NCBI GenBank assembly: GCA_019115425.1
Contig: DXDO01000129.1
Coordinates: 1 to 43,541 of the forward strand
Direction: 5' to 3'
Origin: Candidatus Agathobaculum merdigallinarum
Lineage (GTDB): Bacteria; Bacillota; Clostridia; Oscillospirales; Butyricicoccaceae
DNA: 43,541 nucleotides
Shown here: positions 8,427-17,360 of the stretch, piece by piece
How the letters are laid out: every line of letters begins with the position of its first letter
Position numbering within the stretch: position 1 is the stretch's first letter
Program-made: the position numbers and the translations under genes
Notes under the pieces: generated by a model
What the model saw: the letters and a program-made list of their open reading frames with translations, nothing else
Databases searched by the model: none
What the model was told of the DNA's origin: nothing

Positions 8427-9089
8427 TCACAAAGCGCGCGAAAAGTCGCGCGAAAAGACGACGAGCGCACGCCCGTCCCGGATTTCGACCACAAACGTCT
8501 CGCCTGCGGCCGCCTCGTTGGAAATAGTGATCATACCAGCGCGGGTGACAGTCGCCTCGCGCAGCGGGTATTTCGCGTTTTCAATGGTCACGCCGGTCAG
8601 CACCGCGTCGAGCGGCACGATGGAGAAATACCGGTATTCCGGCGGCATTATGAATTTTTGGCGGCCACCCTCATGCAAAACGATTGAGTTCTGCCGGTCG
8701 AGCACGGTCAGGCGCCCGCCCATCGCGCGCGCCTCCTCCAGAAGCGAGAGATTGGCCAGCTCGTGATCGATGCGCCCGCCGGTCGCGCAGACCAGCGTCG
8801 CCTCGGCGCAGCCGCGGCGAAACACCTCGCGCAGGCAGCCCTGCGTATCCGTGTCGTCCTTCTCGGGTTTCAGGCGGATGATCTCCGTGCCTTCGACCTC
8901 GGGCATGGAATCGCAGTCCGAGATCATGAAGTCCGGGTGCAGGCCGAGCGCGCGCGCATGGCGCAGCCCGCCGTCCGCGCAGGCGATCAGCGCGTCCGGA
9001 TGCGCATCCAGAAACGCGCGGATGTAGCCGTATTCGGTTTCCGGCGCTGCGGCGAAAATCAGCGCGTGCCGCCCTTCGTAAGCTCCCAT
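8427..9089 (-). CDS. thiN: Thiamine diphosphokinase
   Basis: This 220-residue enzyme matches the ThiN/TPK family that pyrophosphorylates thiamine to thiamine diphosphate using ATP. Its conserved motifs are ACADGGLRHARALGLHPD (about residues 36-53) with ISDCDSMPE just after it, then KPEKDDTDTQ and CATGGRIDHELANLSLL. A C-terminal thiamine-binding beta domain follows (about 140-215). The start overlaps the end of rsgA by 31 bp, indicating translational coupling. In many Firmicutes rpe lies between rsgA and thiN; it is missing here. It is the last gene of the superoperon. Confidence 0.93.
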   Translation of the reverse strand: MGAYEGRHALIFAAAPETEYGYIRAFLDAHPDALIACADGGLRHARALGLHPDFMISDCDSMPEVEGTEIIRLKPEKDDTDTQGCLREVFRRGCAEATLVCATGGRIDHELANLSLLEEARAMGGRLTVLDRQNSIVLHEGGRQKFIMPPEYRYFSIVPLDAVLTGVTIENAKYPLREATVTRAGMITISNEAAAGETFVVEIRDGRALVVFSRDFSRAL

Positions 9090-9958
9090 TGCTTCAAATC
9101 CTTTACGCTTTCATACAGTTTGACGTAGCTGTCGTGACGGGTTTTTGCAATTTCACCCGCCTCGACCGCAGCGCGCACCGCGCAGCCCTTTTCCTTGACA
9201 TGCGCGCAGCCGGTGAATTTGCACTGCCCAATGTAAGGCGCAAATTCCGGAAACGCATATTGCAGATCCTCCGCGAGCACGAGATCCATCTGCTCGGTAT
9301 CGAACGAGGAAAAGCCCGGCGTGTCCGCGATGTATCCGCCGCCCTCGATGGGGTGCAGCTCAACATGCCGCGTGGTGTGCCTGCCCCTGCCGATACGGTC
9401 CGAGATCGCGCCGACCGCCGCCCCGAACTGCGGGTCGATGCGGTTGAGCACGCTCGACTTGCCCACGCCCGAGTTGCCCGCGAATGCGGACACCTTACCG
9501 CGGATGCGCGCCTTCAGCTCGTCAATGCCGTCGCCGGTCAGCGCGCTGACACGCAACGTATCGATGCCGCTTTTGCGGTAGGTCTCATACAGCTCGTCCC
9601 CCGGGTTCTCATCGGTCTTGTTGATGACGACCAGCACGTCCATGTCCTTGTGCACCGCGATCGCCGTGACGCGGTCGATCAAAAACGGGTCGGTCACCGG
9701 CGGGGCGGCCGACGCGACCGCGACCAGCAGGTCAAGGTTCGCGACCGCCGGACGCACCAGACTGTTTTTGCGCGGCGCGATGTCCAGCAGGTAGCCCGTG
9801 CCGTCCTCGGACTGGATCTCCAGCGTCACGCGGTCTCCTACGATCGGCTTGCCCACGGTTTTGCGGAAGCGCCCGCGCGCCTTACATTCGATCAGGCCGT
9901 CGGCGGTATCCACATAGTAGAAGCCGCCGATGCCCTTGAGAATGATCCCTTCGGTCAA
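9059..9958 (-). CDS. rsgA: Ribosome small subunit-dependent GTPase A
   Basis: RsgA (YjeQ/CpgA) is a circularly permuted GTPase that helps late maturation of the 30S subunit. The G motifs appear in the permuted order G4-G1-G3: VVINKTDENP, then GNSGVGKSS, then DTPGFSSF. An N-terminal OB-fold (about 1-65) and a C-terminal zinc knuckle (GQCKFTGCAHVKEKGC) complete the family plan. I chose the TTG at 9956-9958 as the start because AGAGAGGT lies upstream and the resulting 299 residues fit the family; the frame continues upstream into prkC without a plausible ribosome site. It sits 16 bp after prkC. Confidence 0.93.
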   Translation of the reverse strand: MTEGIILKGIGGFYYVDTADGLIECKARGRFRKTVGKPIVGDRVTLEIQSEDGTGYLLDIAPRKNSLVRPAVANLDLLVAVASAAPPVTDPFLIDRVTAIAVHKDMDVLVVINKTDENPGDELYETYRKSGIDTLRVSALTGDGIDELKARIRGKVSAFAGNSGVGKSSVLNRIDPQFGAAVGAISDRIGRGRHTTRHVELHPIEGGGYIADTPGFSSFDTEQMDLVLAEDLQYAFPEFAPYIGQCKFTGCAHVKEKGCAVRAAVEAGEIAKTRHDSYVKLYESVKDLKQWELTKGGTR

Positions 9959-9974
9959 AAAATCTACCTCTCTG

Positions 9975-11939
9975 TCAACTGAACGTATAGATCTGGGTCG
10001 TGCTGCTGCCATCGACGCTGACCGTGACCTCATGCTCGCCCACGGTGCCGGTAACCGGCACAGAAATGCTGCCGAGGCTGGTTTCGTGCGTCTGGTCATA
10101 CTGCACCACACCGTCCACCGAGATAACGACATGCGCCATATCTGTGCTGTCCGGCAGTACGACCGGAATGGTCGCCGAGCCCTGCTGGGGCACGGTCGGC
10201 TCTTCCTCGCCGCCGGTATTCCCGCTGTCCGGGGGATTATCGTCATCCGTCGTCTCCGGCGGGCGCTGCGTGATCCCCTTGGAGATCTGAATATTGATCG
10301 TCGTACCCTGATTTACTTCAACGTCAGGGTCGGTGGACTGCCATACCACTGTGCCGACTGCGGCCTGGTTTTCCACCGAATCGACCGAGCCAAGCGACAG
10401 TCCGCGCTCGGTGAGCGCCTGCCGCGCCCCGTCCTCGGTCATGCCGTACAAACTCGGCACGGCCACCGTCTTGGTCTCCTTGCCCTTGCTGACGTAGATG
10501 GTCAGCGACGCCCCCGGCTCGAGCTCAGTGCCGACGCCCGGGTCCGTGCGGATGACAAGCCCCGCTTCCACCTGGTCGCTGTATTCTTCCTGCGTCTTAT
10601 AGCTGATGCTGTGCGCATCCAGCATCGTGGTCACGTAATCCAGCGAGCGGCCCGCGAAGTCGATCACCTTATACGTGTTGCTGACGTTTTCACCGCCGGC
10701 GGATACCGTCAATGTGATGACCGTTCCCTTGGTGACCTCGGTCGTCGCGGCGATATCCTGATAAAGGATCTCACCCGCCTGCCGGTCGGACTCGATACGC
10801 TCGTCCGCTTCCCTGATGGTGAAATTATCGGTATAGGTCGGGTCCGCCATCACTTCGTCGATCATCATGCCGAGAAACTGGGGAACCACTACCTTTTCGC
10901 TGTTACTGCTGCCGGTTGCAAACAGGATGCCCATCACAAGCAGGGCGATCACCGCCACCACAGCCACCGCGATGCCCGCGGCAAGCCCGGGCCGCTCGGC
11001 CAGGCGGTCGAAAAAGCCTTCCGGCTCGCGCACGGCCGTTGCAGTCTCGCGGCCAAGCACCTGCGTTTCACCGGATTCATCCGCTGCGGCGGCATAACCA
11101 AAGCGCAGCTCCGGATTGCCTTTGAGCCGCTCCAAATCGGCATACAGCGTTTCCGCCGATGCGTAGCGCCGGCTGATATTGGCGCTCATCGCGTGCATGA
11201 CGATCTCGTCCAGCCCTCTCGGAATCCCCGGCACCAGTTCGCTGGGCGCGAGCGGCACGGCGTTTAAGTGCTGCATCACCACCTGCAATGCCGTTTCGCC
11301 CTCGAAGGGCAGCTTGCCGGTGAGCATTTCATACATCACAACGCCGAGCGAGTAAATATCCGTCCGGTAGTCGATCTTAGAGCCCTTCGCCTGCTCGGGC
11401 GAGATATAGTGCACCGAGCCGATGGCCTCCTGCACCACGCGGGTCTCCTGCGTGGTGGCAAAGGAGGCAATGCCGAAGTCGGTCAGCTTGGCGGTGCCGT
11501 CGCGCAGGATGATGACATTCTGCGGCTTGATATCCTGATGGATGATGCCGCGGGAGTGCGCATGCACGAGCGCGCGGCAGATCTGCTCTGCAAAGAACAC
11601 GGCTTCCTGCCAGGACAGGCTGCCCTTTTTCTGCAGATATTCCTTGAGGGTAATGCCCTCGATCAGCTCCATGACGATATAGTCCGTTCCGTTTTCACTG
11701 CCGACGTCGTACACGGAGACAATATTATGATGGCTGAGCTTGGCGACCGCCTGAGACTCGATCGAGAACCGCTTGCGGATATCCGGGTCCTTGGCATATT
11801 CGTCCTTCAGAATTTTTACGGCGACATACCGGTTGAGCACATGGCAGCGCGCGCGGTAAACAACAGCCATGCCGCCCACGCCGACCACATCGATGATCTC
11901 ATACCGACCGCCGAGCAGTTTGCCGATATACTTATCCAT
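9975..11939 (-). CDS. prkC: PASTA-domain Ser/Thr protein kinase (PrkC/PknB/Stk)
   Basis: This 654-residue membrane kinase senses peptidoglycan fragments and phosphorylates cell-wall, division and translation proteins. The N-terminal kinase domain (about 10-265) has the glycine loop VGVGGMA, the VAIK-type lysine in YVAVKIL, and DFGIA. The catalytic loop reads HQDIKPQN, with Gln where the usual HRD arginine would be. One membrane helix follows near residue 340. Outside the cell there are three PASTA repeats, an acidic Pro/Asp/Glu linker, and an extra 70-residue beta-rich C-terminal domain. The ATG at 11937-11939 was chosen over a longer frame because it follows prpC by 7 bp and starts the kinase fold. 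It is paired with the phosphatase prpC. Confidence 0.95.
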   Translation of the reverse strand: MDKYIGKLLGGRYEIIDVVGVGGMAVVYRARCHVLNRYVAVKILKDEYAKDPDIRKRFSIESQAVAKLSHHNIVSVYDVGSENGTDYIVMELIEGITLKEYLQKKGSLSWQEAVFFAEQICRALVHAHSRGIIHQDIKPQNVIILRDGTAKLTDFGIASFATTQETRVVQEAIGSVHYISPEQAKGSKIDYRTDIYSLGVVMYEMLTGKLPFEGETALQVVMQHLNAVPLAPSELVPGIPRGLDEIVMHAMSANISRRYASAETLYADLERLKGNPELRFGYAAAADESGETQVLGRETATAVREPEGFFDRLAERPGLAAGIAVAVVAVIALLVMGILFATGSSNSEKVVVPQFLGMMIDEVMADPTYTDNFTIREADERIESDRQAGEILYQDIAATTEVTKGTVITLTVSAGGENVSNTYKVIDFAGRSLDYVTTMLDAHSISYKTQEEYSDQVEAGLVIRTDPGVGTELEPGASLTIYVSKGKETKTVAVPSLYGMTEDGARQALTERGLSLGSVDSVENQAAVGTVVWQSTDPDVEVNQGTTINIQISKGITQRPPETTDDDNPPDSGNTGGEEEPTVPQQGSATIPVVLPDSTDMAHVVISVDGVVQYDQTHETSLGSISVPVTGTVGEHEVTVSVDGSSTTQIYTFS

Positions 11940-11946
11940 ATGCGCC

Positions 11947-12699
11947 TTACGCCTCCTCTTCCGCGCCGCGGGTGAACAGCGCAACCGTGATATTATCGCG
12001 GCCGCCGCCCTCCAGCGCGAGGGTTAGCAGCGCATCGCCCGCCAGCGCGAGCGTTTTTGCCGTTTTCAGGGTGTCTGCGATCTTCTCATCCTCCGCCATG
12101 CCGGTCAGTCCATCCGAACACAGCAGCAGCACTTCGTCCTCGCCGAGCCGCACCTCAAACAGATCGCCTTCGACCACCGGTTCCACGCCGACCGCGCGGG
12201 TAATCAGGTTTTTCTGCGGATGCGTGCGCGCGTCTGCCTCGGTGATCCGGCCCTGCCGACGCATCTCCTCGACATAGGAGTGGTCTTCCGTCAGCTGGTG
12301 CAGGCGTGTGCCGTCGAACAGATAGGCGCGGCTGTCGCCCACATTCAGGATCGTCACCTGATCGCCCTGCACGAGCGCCGCAACCAGCGTGGTGCCCATG
12401 CCGCGAAACTCCGGCTGCCGCCCCGCCAGACTGAACACGGTCTCGTTTGCCTCGTCCAGCGCGCGCGTGAGCAGTTCCTGGCGGGTTTTGGCATCCAGCG
12501 CACCGGTCAGAGCGGCCTTGATGGACTCGGTGAATACCTGCGCGGCAAAGCGGCTGGCCACGTTGCCCGCATTCGCGCCGCCCATGCCGTCGCACACGAC
12601 GAGCAGCGCGGTTTTGTTTTCCTCCCGCGCTTCGATCTGATAAATGTCCTGATTGGTCGGGCGCACACGCCCCTTATCGGTCAATCCGAACCATTCCAT
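11947..12699 (-). CDS. prpC: PP2C-type Ser/Thr protein phosphatase
   Basis: This 250-residue PPM-family phosphatase reverses PrkC phosphorylation. Metal-binding motifs are complete: VCDGMGGANAGNVAS (about 35-49), NVGDSRAYL, LLCSDGLTGM and GGGRDNITVALF. Length fits the bacterial Stp/PrpC class. The ATG at 12697-12699 is preceded by GGAGGTG. Its stop is 7 bp from the prkC start, so the two form a tight kinase-phosphatase pair. Confidence 0.95.
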   Translation of the reverse strand: MEWFGLTDKGRVRPTNQDIYQIEAREENKTALLVVCDGMGGANAGNVASRFAAQVFTESIKAALTGALDAKTRQELLTRALDEANETVFSLAGRQPEFRGMGTTLVAALVQGDQVTILNVGDSRAYLFDGTRLHQLTEDHSYVEEMRRQGRITEADARTHPQKNLITRAVGVEPVVEGDLFEVRLGEDEVLLLCSDGLTGMAEDEKIADTLKTAKTLALAGDALLTLALEGGGRDNITVALFTRGAEEEA

Positions 12700-12734
12700 A
12701 GCTACACCTCCGTGTGTTTAGAGGAATTCCCGCC

Positions 12735-12777
12735 CCCTGCAGAGCAGGGCTTGGGGCAGGCAGACGGCAAAGCCGTC
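12735..12777. repeat. Two short palindromes between rlmN and prpC
   Basis: CCCTGC-AGA-GCAGGG (12735-12749) and GACGGC-AAA-GCCGTC (12763-12777) fill the 85-bp gap. Neither is followed by a T-run on the minus strand, so they are not standard terminators. They are unrelated in sequence to elements A-E. Confidence 0.5.
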
Positions 12778-12784
12778 CGCGCTT

Positions 12785-13828
12785 TTATATCATCTGGGCC
12801 GCGTCCTCCCGCAGCTGCCGCTGGCGGAGCTGTCCGCACGCCGCGTCGATATCCGGTCCGAGCTTGCGGCGCACGGTCGCGGTTACGCCGCGCTTTTGCA
12901 GCGCCTGCTGGAAGCGGCGCACGGTCTCCGGCCGCGAGGGTCTGAGCGGGCTTTCCGCCACCTCATTGAGCGGGATCAGATTGACATGCGCCGGACGGCC
13001 GCGCAGCAGCTTTGCAAGCTGTTCCGCCTGCCAGGGGCGGTCGGTCTTGTCCCGCGCCATCATGTACTCATAGGAAATGCGGCGGCCTGTCGTATCGAAA
13101 TAGTACCGGCACGCGCGCATCAGCCGCTCGACCGGATAGGCGTCGTTTACCGGCATGATGGAGGAGCGGGTTTCGTCGTCCGGCGCGTGCAGGGAGACGG
13201 ACAGCGTGATCTGCAGTTTCTCCTCCGCTAACTTCTCTATTTTATCAGCAATTCCACTCGTTGACAAGGAAATATGCCGCTGTCCGATGTTGATGCCCTC
13301 GGGACAGCTGACCAGATGCAGGAATTTCAGCACGTTGTCGTAGTTATCGAGCGGCTCCCCCGTGCCCATCAGCACAATGCTCGACACCTTTTCACCGCTG
13401 TCCTTCTGCATAAACAGGATCTCATCCAATATTTCGCCCGCGGACAGGTCCCGTTTTTTCCCGTTCAGGCCGGAAGCGCAGAATTTGCACCCCATCCGGC
13501 AGCCGACCTGCGTGGATACGCAGACCGATACGCCGTGCTCATAGTGCATGAGCACAGATTCCACACAGCTGCCGTCCTGCAGCCGCCACAGGTATTTGAC
13601 CGTACCGTCGACCCTGCTCACCTGCTTGCGCGCGATGTCGGGCACGGTCAGGATAAACCGCTCCGAGAGCCGCTGCCGCAGGTCTTTGGACAGGTTGGAC
13701 ATCTCTTCAAAGGACGTAACGCCCCCGTGAAGCCATTGGAAGATCTGTCCCGCGCGGAAGGGTTTCTCGCCCATGTCCTTGAGCGCCGCTTTGAGTTCTT
13801 CGATTGTCAGGGATTTGATCTCTGTCAT
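12785..13828 (-). CDS. rlmN: Dual-specificity 23S rRNA/tRNA adenine-C2 methyltransferase
   Basis: This 347-residue radical-SAM enzyme methylates C2 of A2503 in 23S rRNA and of A37 in some tRNAs. The radical-SAM cluster motif is CRMGCKFC (C-x3-C-x2-C, about residues 110-117). Family motifs GTGEPLDNYDNV, SLSTSGI and SVSLHAPDDETRS are present, and the catalytic Cys near the C-terminus is in DIDAACGQL. The start was set at the ATG at 13826-13828, which has AAGGAG upstream, rather than 13 codons earlier. It sits between rsmB and prpC, as in Bacillus. Confidence 0.96.
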   Translation of the reverse strand: MTEIKSLTIEELKAALKDMGEKPFRAGQIFQWLHGGVTSFEEMSNLSKDLRQRLSERFILTVPDIARKQVSRVDGTVKYLWRLQDGSCVESVLMHYEHGVSVCVSTQVGCRMGCKFCASGLNGKKRDLSAGEILDEILFMQKDSGEKVSSIVLMGTGEPLDNYDNVLKFLHLVSCPEGINIGQRHISLSTSGIADKIEKLAEEKLQITLSVSLHAPDDETRSSIMPVNDAYPVERLMRACRYYFDTTGRRISYEYMMARDKTDRPWQAEQLAKLLRGRPAHVNLIPLNEVAESPLRPSRPETVRRFQQALQKRGVTATVRRKLGPDIDAACGQLRQRQLREDAAQMI

Positions 13829-13875
13829 GGTTTTCTCCTTGCTGGAAAATCGGACGCAGGCGCGCACCGCGCGCC

Positions 13876-15225
13876 CTACGCCTTCCGCCGCATTTTAGCG
13901 ATAAAAAATCCGTCCGTGTCATGTATCGGCGGCAGCAGGGTGACCATGCCGTCCTCCCGCGCGCCGCATACGGGATGCGTCCACGGAACCGCTTCAAAAT
14001 CCGTGCTTTCCGCCAGAAACGCGCAGACCACGTCCTCGTTTTCGCGCCGCAGGATCGTACAGGTCGAGTACACCAGCGTGCCGCCCGGCCTCACATACTG
14101 CGCGCAGTTTTTTAGGATCTTTTGCTGCAAAGCGGGCAGCTGCTCGATCTCGTTCAGGTCTTTGTAACGAATCTCCGGCTTTTTGCGGATGATGCCCAGC
14201 CCCGAACACGGCACGTCGCACAATACGACGTCCGCGCTGCCTGCCCATTCCGCGTGGAACACGGCTGCGTCCTGCAAAGCCGTCCGGATATTGGGCAGTC
14301 CCAGCCGCGATGCGCCCTCTTTGATACGCCCCAGCTTATGTTCATATATATCGCAGGACGTCACGCTGCCCCTGCCCCGCATGCGCTCGGCCATGGCAAA
14401 GCTCTTGCCGCCGGGCGCGGCGCAGCAGTCGAGCACCGTATCCCCCGGCTGGGGATCGGCCACCGCAGCGGCCAGCGCGCTCGCCGCGTCCTGTATGGTG
14501 ATCCTGCCCTCCGCGAAAGCAGGCAGCGCGGCCGCGTTCCCGCCCTCGCACAGCAATATTTCCGGAAACGCACGGTGCGGCGTAACCGTCAGCCCCTCGG
14601 CTTCGAGTTCTGCCTGCATTTCCGCAGGCGTTGTTTTCATCGTGTTGACGCGCACCGAGATGGGCGCGTCCGCATTGTCCGCCTGACAGATGCGCTCGGC
14701 CATTTTCCGGCCGAACTGCTCAGACCACAGCCGCACGAGCCACTCCGGATGGCTGTATTTGAGAGAATAGTAGCTTTCCTTATCCGGACAGTCGAGCACC
14801 GGCAATCTGTCCTGCTGCACGGCCTGCGCCGCGCTCCGCAGCACCGCATTGGCAAATGCGACCGTGCGGTCGTTGGCGTGGCAGTACCGCCGCACCAGCG
14901 CAACGGTTTCCGCGACCGCGGCATGCGCCGGAATTTTATCCATCAGGATCAGCTGATACAGGCCCATGCGCAGACAGGTAAGCACACGCGGCGCAATTTT
15001 TTTCAGCCGCACGCTGGAAAAATGCCGCAGATACCAGTCGAGCAGCAACTCATTCTGCACCGTGCCATAGGTCAGGCGGGACGCGAGCGCCGCGTCTCGG
15101 CCGTCCAGTCCCGCGCGCTCCAGATAGTGATGCAGCGCGCCGTCCGACCACGCGCCCTCCTCGGCCATGGAAAACAGCGAAAACGCCGCCACCTCGCGCG
15201 GCGTGCGCGGGCGCTTACCGATCAT
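13876..15225 (-). CDS. rsmB: 16S rRNA (cytosine-967-C5)-methyltransferase
   Basis: This 449-residue enzyme combines an N-terminal NusB-like RNA-binding domain (about 5-135) with a C-terminal Rossmann methyltransferase. The SAM-binding motif is LDCCAAPGGKSFAMAE near residue 265, and the two cysteines of the m5C mechanism are in DVPCSGLGIIRKKPE and VYSTCTILRREN. The ATG at 15223-15225 overlaps the end of the upstream metallopeptidase gene by 11 bp, a sign of coupled translation. A longer frame exists upstream but would lie inside that gene. Confidence 0.95.
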   Translation of the reverse strand: MIGKRPRTPREVAAFSLFSMAEEGAWSDGALHHYLERAGLDGRDAALASRLTYGTVQNELLLDWYLRHFSSVRLKKIAPRVLTCLRMGLYQLILMDKIPAHAAVAETVALVRRYCHANDRTVAFANAVLRSAAQAVQQDRLPVLDCPDKESYYSLKYSHPEWLVRLWSEQFGRKMAERICQADNADAPISVRVNTMKTTPAEMQAELEAEGLTVTPHRAFPEILLCEGGNAAALPAFAEGRITIQDAASALAAAVADPQPGDTVLDCCAAPGGKSFAMAERMRGRGSVTSCDIYEHKLGRIKEGASRLGLPNIRTALQDAAVFHAEWAGSADVVLCDVPCSGLGIIRKKPEIRYKDLNEIEQLPALQQKILKNCAQYVRPGGTLVYSTCTILRRENEDVVCAFLAESTDFEAVPWTHPVCGAREDGMVTLLPPIHDTDGFFIAKMRRKA

Positions 15226-15925
15226 CGCGTCCCCGTCCTCCGAACAGCAGAAGCAGACGCAGAAGCTGCGCGAGCGACACCGCAAGCGCCGCAAAATAGG
15301 TCATCGCGGCGGCGGTCAGCGTTTTTTTCGCCATTGGGTATTCCTCCGGTGTCAACAAGCCGCCCTGCTCGAACGCCGCGAGCGCGCGGTTTGACGCATT
15401 GACCTCCACCGGCAGGGTGACCAGCTGGAACACGGTCGAGAGCGCAAACGCCCAGATGCCGATATCGATCAAAATGCCCGAGTTCATGAACAGACCCAGA
15501 ATGATGAGCGGAAGCGCCGCCGCTGAGCCGAACTGCGTCACCGGAATGATGGCCGCGCGCAGGCGGATGGGAAAGTATCCGACCGCATACTGCACCGCGT
15601 GCCCTGCCTCGTGCGCAGCCACACCGACGGATGCGACCGAAGTCGAGGAATACACCGCGTTTGACAGGCGGATGGTGTTAGTGCGCGGGTCAAAATGGTC
15701 GTTCAGCTTACCCGCGACCCACTCGATGCGCACACCGGTCACGCCGTTTTGCCGCAGCACGGCTTCGGCCGCCTGCGCGCCGGTCAGGCCGCGGCGGTTG
15801 AGCACCTGTTCATAGCGGTTAAATGTGCTTTTGACCTTGGCCTGCGCCCAGAGCGCCAGAATGATGCAGGGGATGACCAGCACAATATAGTAAATATCAA
15901 CGCGGTAAAAACCGAAATAAGGCAT
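15215..15925 (-). CDS. YugP-type zinc metallopeptidase
   Basis: This 236-residue membrane protein belongs to the neutral zinc metallopeptidase family PF04298 (YugP of Bacillus). The zinc site is AAHEAGHAVQYA (about residues 102-113). A membrane helix near the N-terminus (IVLVIPCIILALWA) and two or three more helices after the zinc site suggest an integral membrane enzyme. The region before HEAGH, with DPRTNTIRLSNAVYSS, is typical of the family. The substrate is not known. It lies between fmt and rsmB, a position it also takes in many Clostridia. Confidence 0.88.
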   Translation of the reverse strand: MPYFGFYRVDIYYIVLVIPCIILALWAQAKVKSTFNRYEQVLNRRGLTGAQAAEAVLRQNGVTGVRIEWVAGKLNDHFDPRTNTIRLSNAVYSSTSVASVGVAAHEAGHAVQYAVGYFPIRLRAAIIPVTQFGSAAALPLIILGLFMNSGILIDIGIWAFALSTVFQLVTLPVEVNASNRALAAFEQGGLLTPEEYPMAKKTLTAAAMTYFAALAVSLAQLLRLLLLFGGRGRDDR

Positions 15926-15938
15926 AGTCTACTCCTTT

Positions 15939-16862
15939 TTACTCGCCCAAAATGGTTCCTGTTTCGATGGCATGACCGCGCAGAAAATCCGCGCTCTTCA
16001 TGCGCTTGCCGCCGACGAGCTGCACCTCACGCAGCGCGAGCGCGCCCTCGCCGCACGCAACGACAAGGCCCTTTTTCGGGTCGCTCACAAGCACTTCGCC
16101 CTGCCTGGCTGTGCCGGAAACCGGCTCAGCGGCGTAGATCTTGAGCCGCGCACCGGCGAGCGTGGTCAGCGCGACCGGCCACGGGTTCAGCCCGCGGATC
16201 AGGCAGTCGATCTCATGCGCGGATTTGGCCCAGTCGATGACCGCCATCTGCTTATCCAGCATGTGCGCGTAGCAGCTCTGGCTGTCGTCCTGCGGCTGGG
16301 GCGTGATGCCGTCCAGCGTTTCCAGCGTTTCCAGCAGCAGTTTCGCGCCCGCCTGCGCGAGCCGGTCGAACAGCTCGCCCGCGGTTTCCCGCGCGCCGAT
16401 CTCGGTCTCGTAAGTCAGCAGCATGTCGCCCGTGTCCAGTCCCTCGGCCATCTGCATGGTGGTCACGCCAGCCTTTTGGTCGCCCGCAATGACCGACCAC
16501 TGGATGGGCGCCGCGCCGCGCCAGCGCGGCAGCAGCGAGCCGTGGACGTTGATACATCCGCGCGGCGGGATGTCGAGCACCGCTTTCGGCAGCAGCTTGC
16601 CGTACGCCACGACGATGATGACCTCGGGCGCGAGCGCGCGCAGTTTTTCCTGCTCCTCCTCATTTTTGAGCGTGACAGGCTGGTAAACTGGGATGCCATG
16701 CCGCAAAGCCAGTTCCTTGACCGGCGGCGCGGTCAAAACCTGCTTGCGGCCCTGCGGCTTGTCGGGCTGAGTATACACCGCGCACACCTCATGTCCCGCG
16801 TCAATAAGCGCCTGTAAGCTCGGCACGGCGAAATCCGGCGTGCCCATGAATACGATTTTCAT
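15939..16862 (-). CDS. fmt: Methionyl-tRNA formyltransferase
   Basis: This 307-residue enzyme formylates initiator Met-tRNA with 10-formyl-THF. The start (MKIVFMGTPDFAVPSL), the catalytic-site pattern NVHGSLLPRWRGAAPIQW (about 107-124) with the following TTMQMAEGLDTGDML, and the C-terminal OB-like domain are all present. The ATG at 16860-16862 overlaps the def stop by 4 bp (ATGA), so the two are translationally coupled. The longer upstream frame runs inside def and is not used. Confidence 0.97.
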   Translation of the reverse strand: MKIVFMGTPDFAVPSLQALIDAGHEVCAVYTQPDKPQGRKQVLTAPPVKELALRHGIPVYQPVTLKNEEEQEKLRALAPEVIIVVAYGKLLPKAVLDIPPRGCINVHGSLLPRWRGAAPIQWSVIAGDQKAGVTTMQMAEGLDTGDMLLTYETEIGARETAGELFDRLAQAGAKLLLETLETLDGITPQPQDDSQSCYAHMLDKQMAVIDWAKSAHEIDCLIRGLNPWPVALTTLAGARLKIYAAEPVSGTARQGEVLVSDPKKGLVVACGEGALALREVQLVGGKRMKSADFLRGHAIETGTILGE

Positions 16863-17359
16863 TCCGCGCCTTCCTCTTCGCCGCCCTGCAGTTCTTCCAT
16901 GTCCACATACTCCTCCACCTTTTCGGTGAACAGATGGCCGTCCAGATGCTCGGTCTCGTGGCAGAAGCACTGCGCGACAACGCCCTCGCCCTCGCGCTCA
17001 AACCAGTTGCCAAAACGGTCCTGCGCGCGGATCTTGGCCCAGGTCGGGCGGGTGACATAACCGTACACGCCCGGCACGGACAGGCAGCCCTCCACAATGC
17101 GCTGCTCGCCGCGCTGCTCGATCACCTCGGGGTTGACCAGCTCGACTACTTCTTCCGGATCCTTGTTGATGTCCAGCAGCACGACCACGCGGCGCAGCAC
17201 GCCGACCTGCGGTGCGGCAAGGCCCACGCCGCCCGAGTTCTCGAGCGTCTCGCGCATATCGTCGATCAGCGTGTGCAGGCGGGCGTCGAATTTCTCCACC
17301 TTGCGGCTGTGCTTGAGAAGCTGTTCGTCCCCTTGCGTCAAAATATTACGAAGTGCCAT
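16859..17359 (-). CDS. def: Peptide deformylase
   Basis: This 166-residue enzyme removes the N-formyl group from new proteins. The three motifs are present: GGVGLAAPQVG (about 43-53), EGCLSVPG with the metal-binding Cys (about 88-95) and the metal site CFCHETEHLDG (about 130-140). The last reads HETEH rather than the commoner HEIDH but keeps both His and the catalytic Glu. A Glu-rich tail follows. It begins 2 bp after the GNAT gene and overlaps fmt by 4 bp. Confidence 0.96.
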   Translation of the reverse strand: MALRNILTQGDEQLLKHSRKVEKFDARLHTLIDDMRETLENSGGVGLAAPQVGVLRRVVVLLDINKDPEEVVELVNPEVIEQRGEQRIVEGCLSVPGVYGYVTRPTWAKIRAQDRFGNWFEREGEGVVAQCFCHETEHLDGHLFTEKVEEYVDMEELQGGEEEGAE

Positions 17360-17360
17360 G

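Noticed and set aside
8290..9089. A TPP riboswitch near thiN
   Set aside because: thiN is internal to an operon and overlaps rsgA; no THI-box-like leader sequence is seen.
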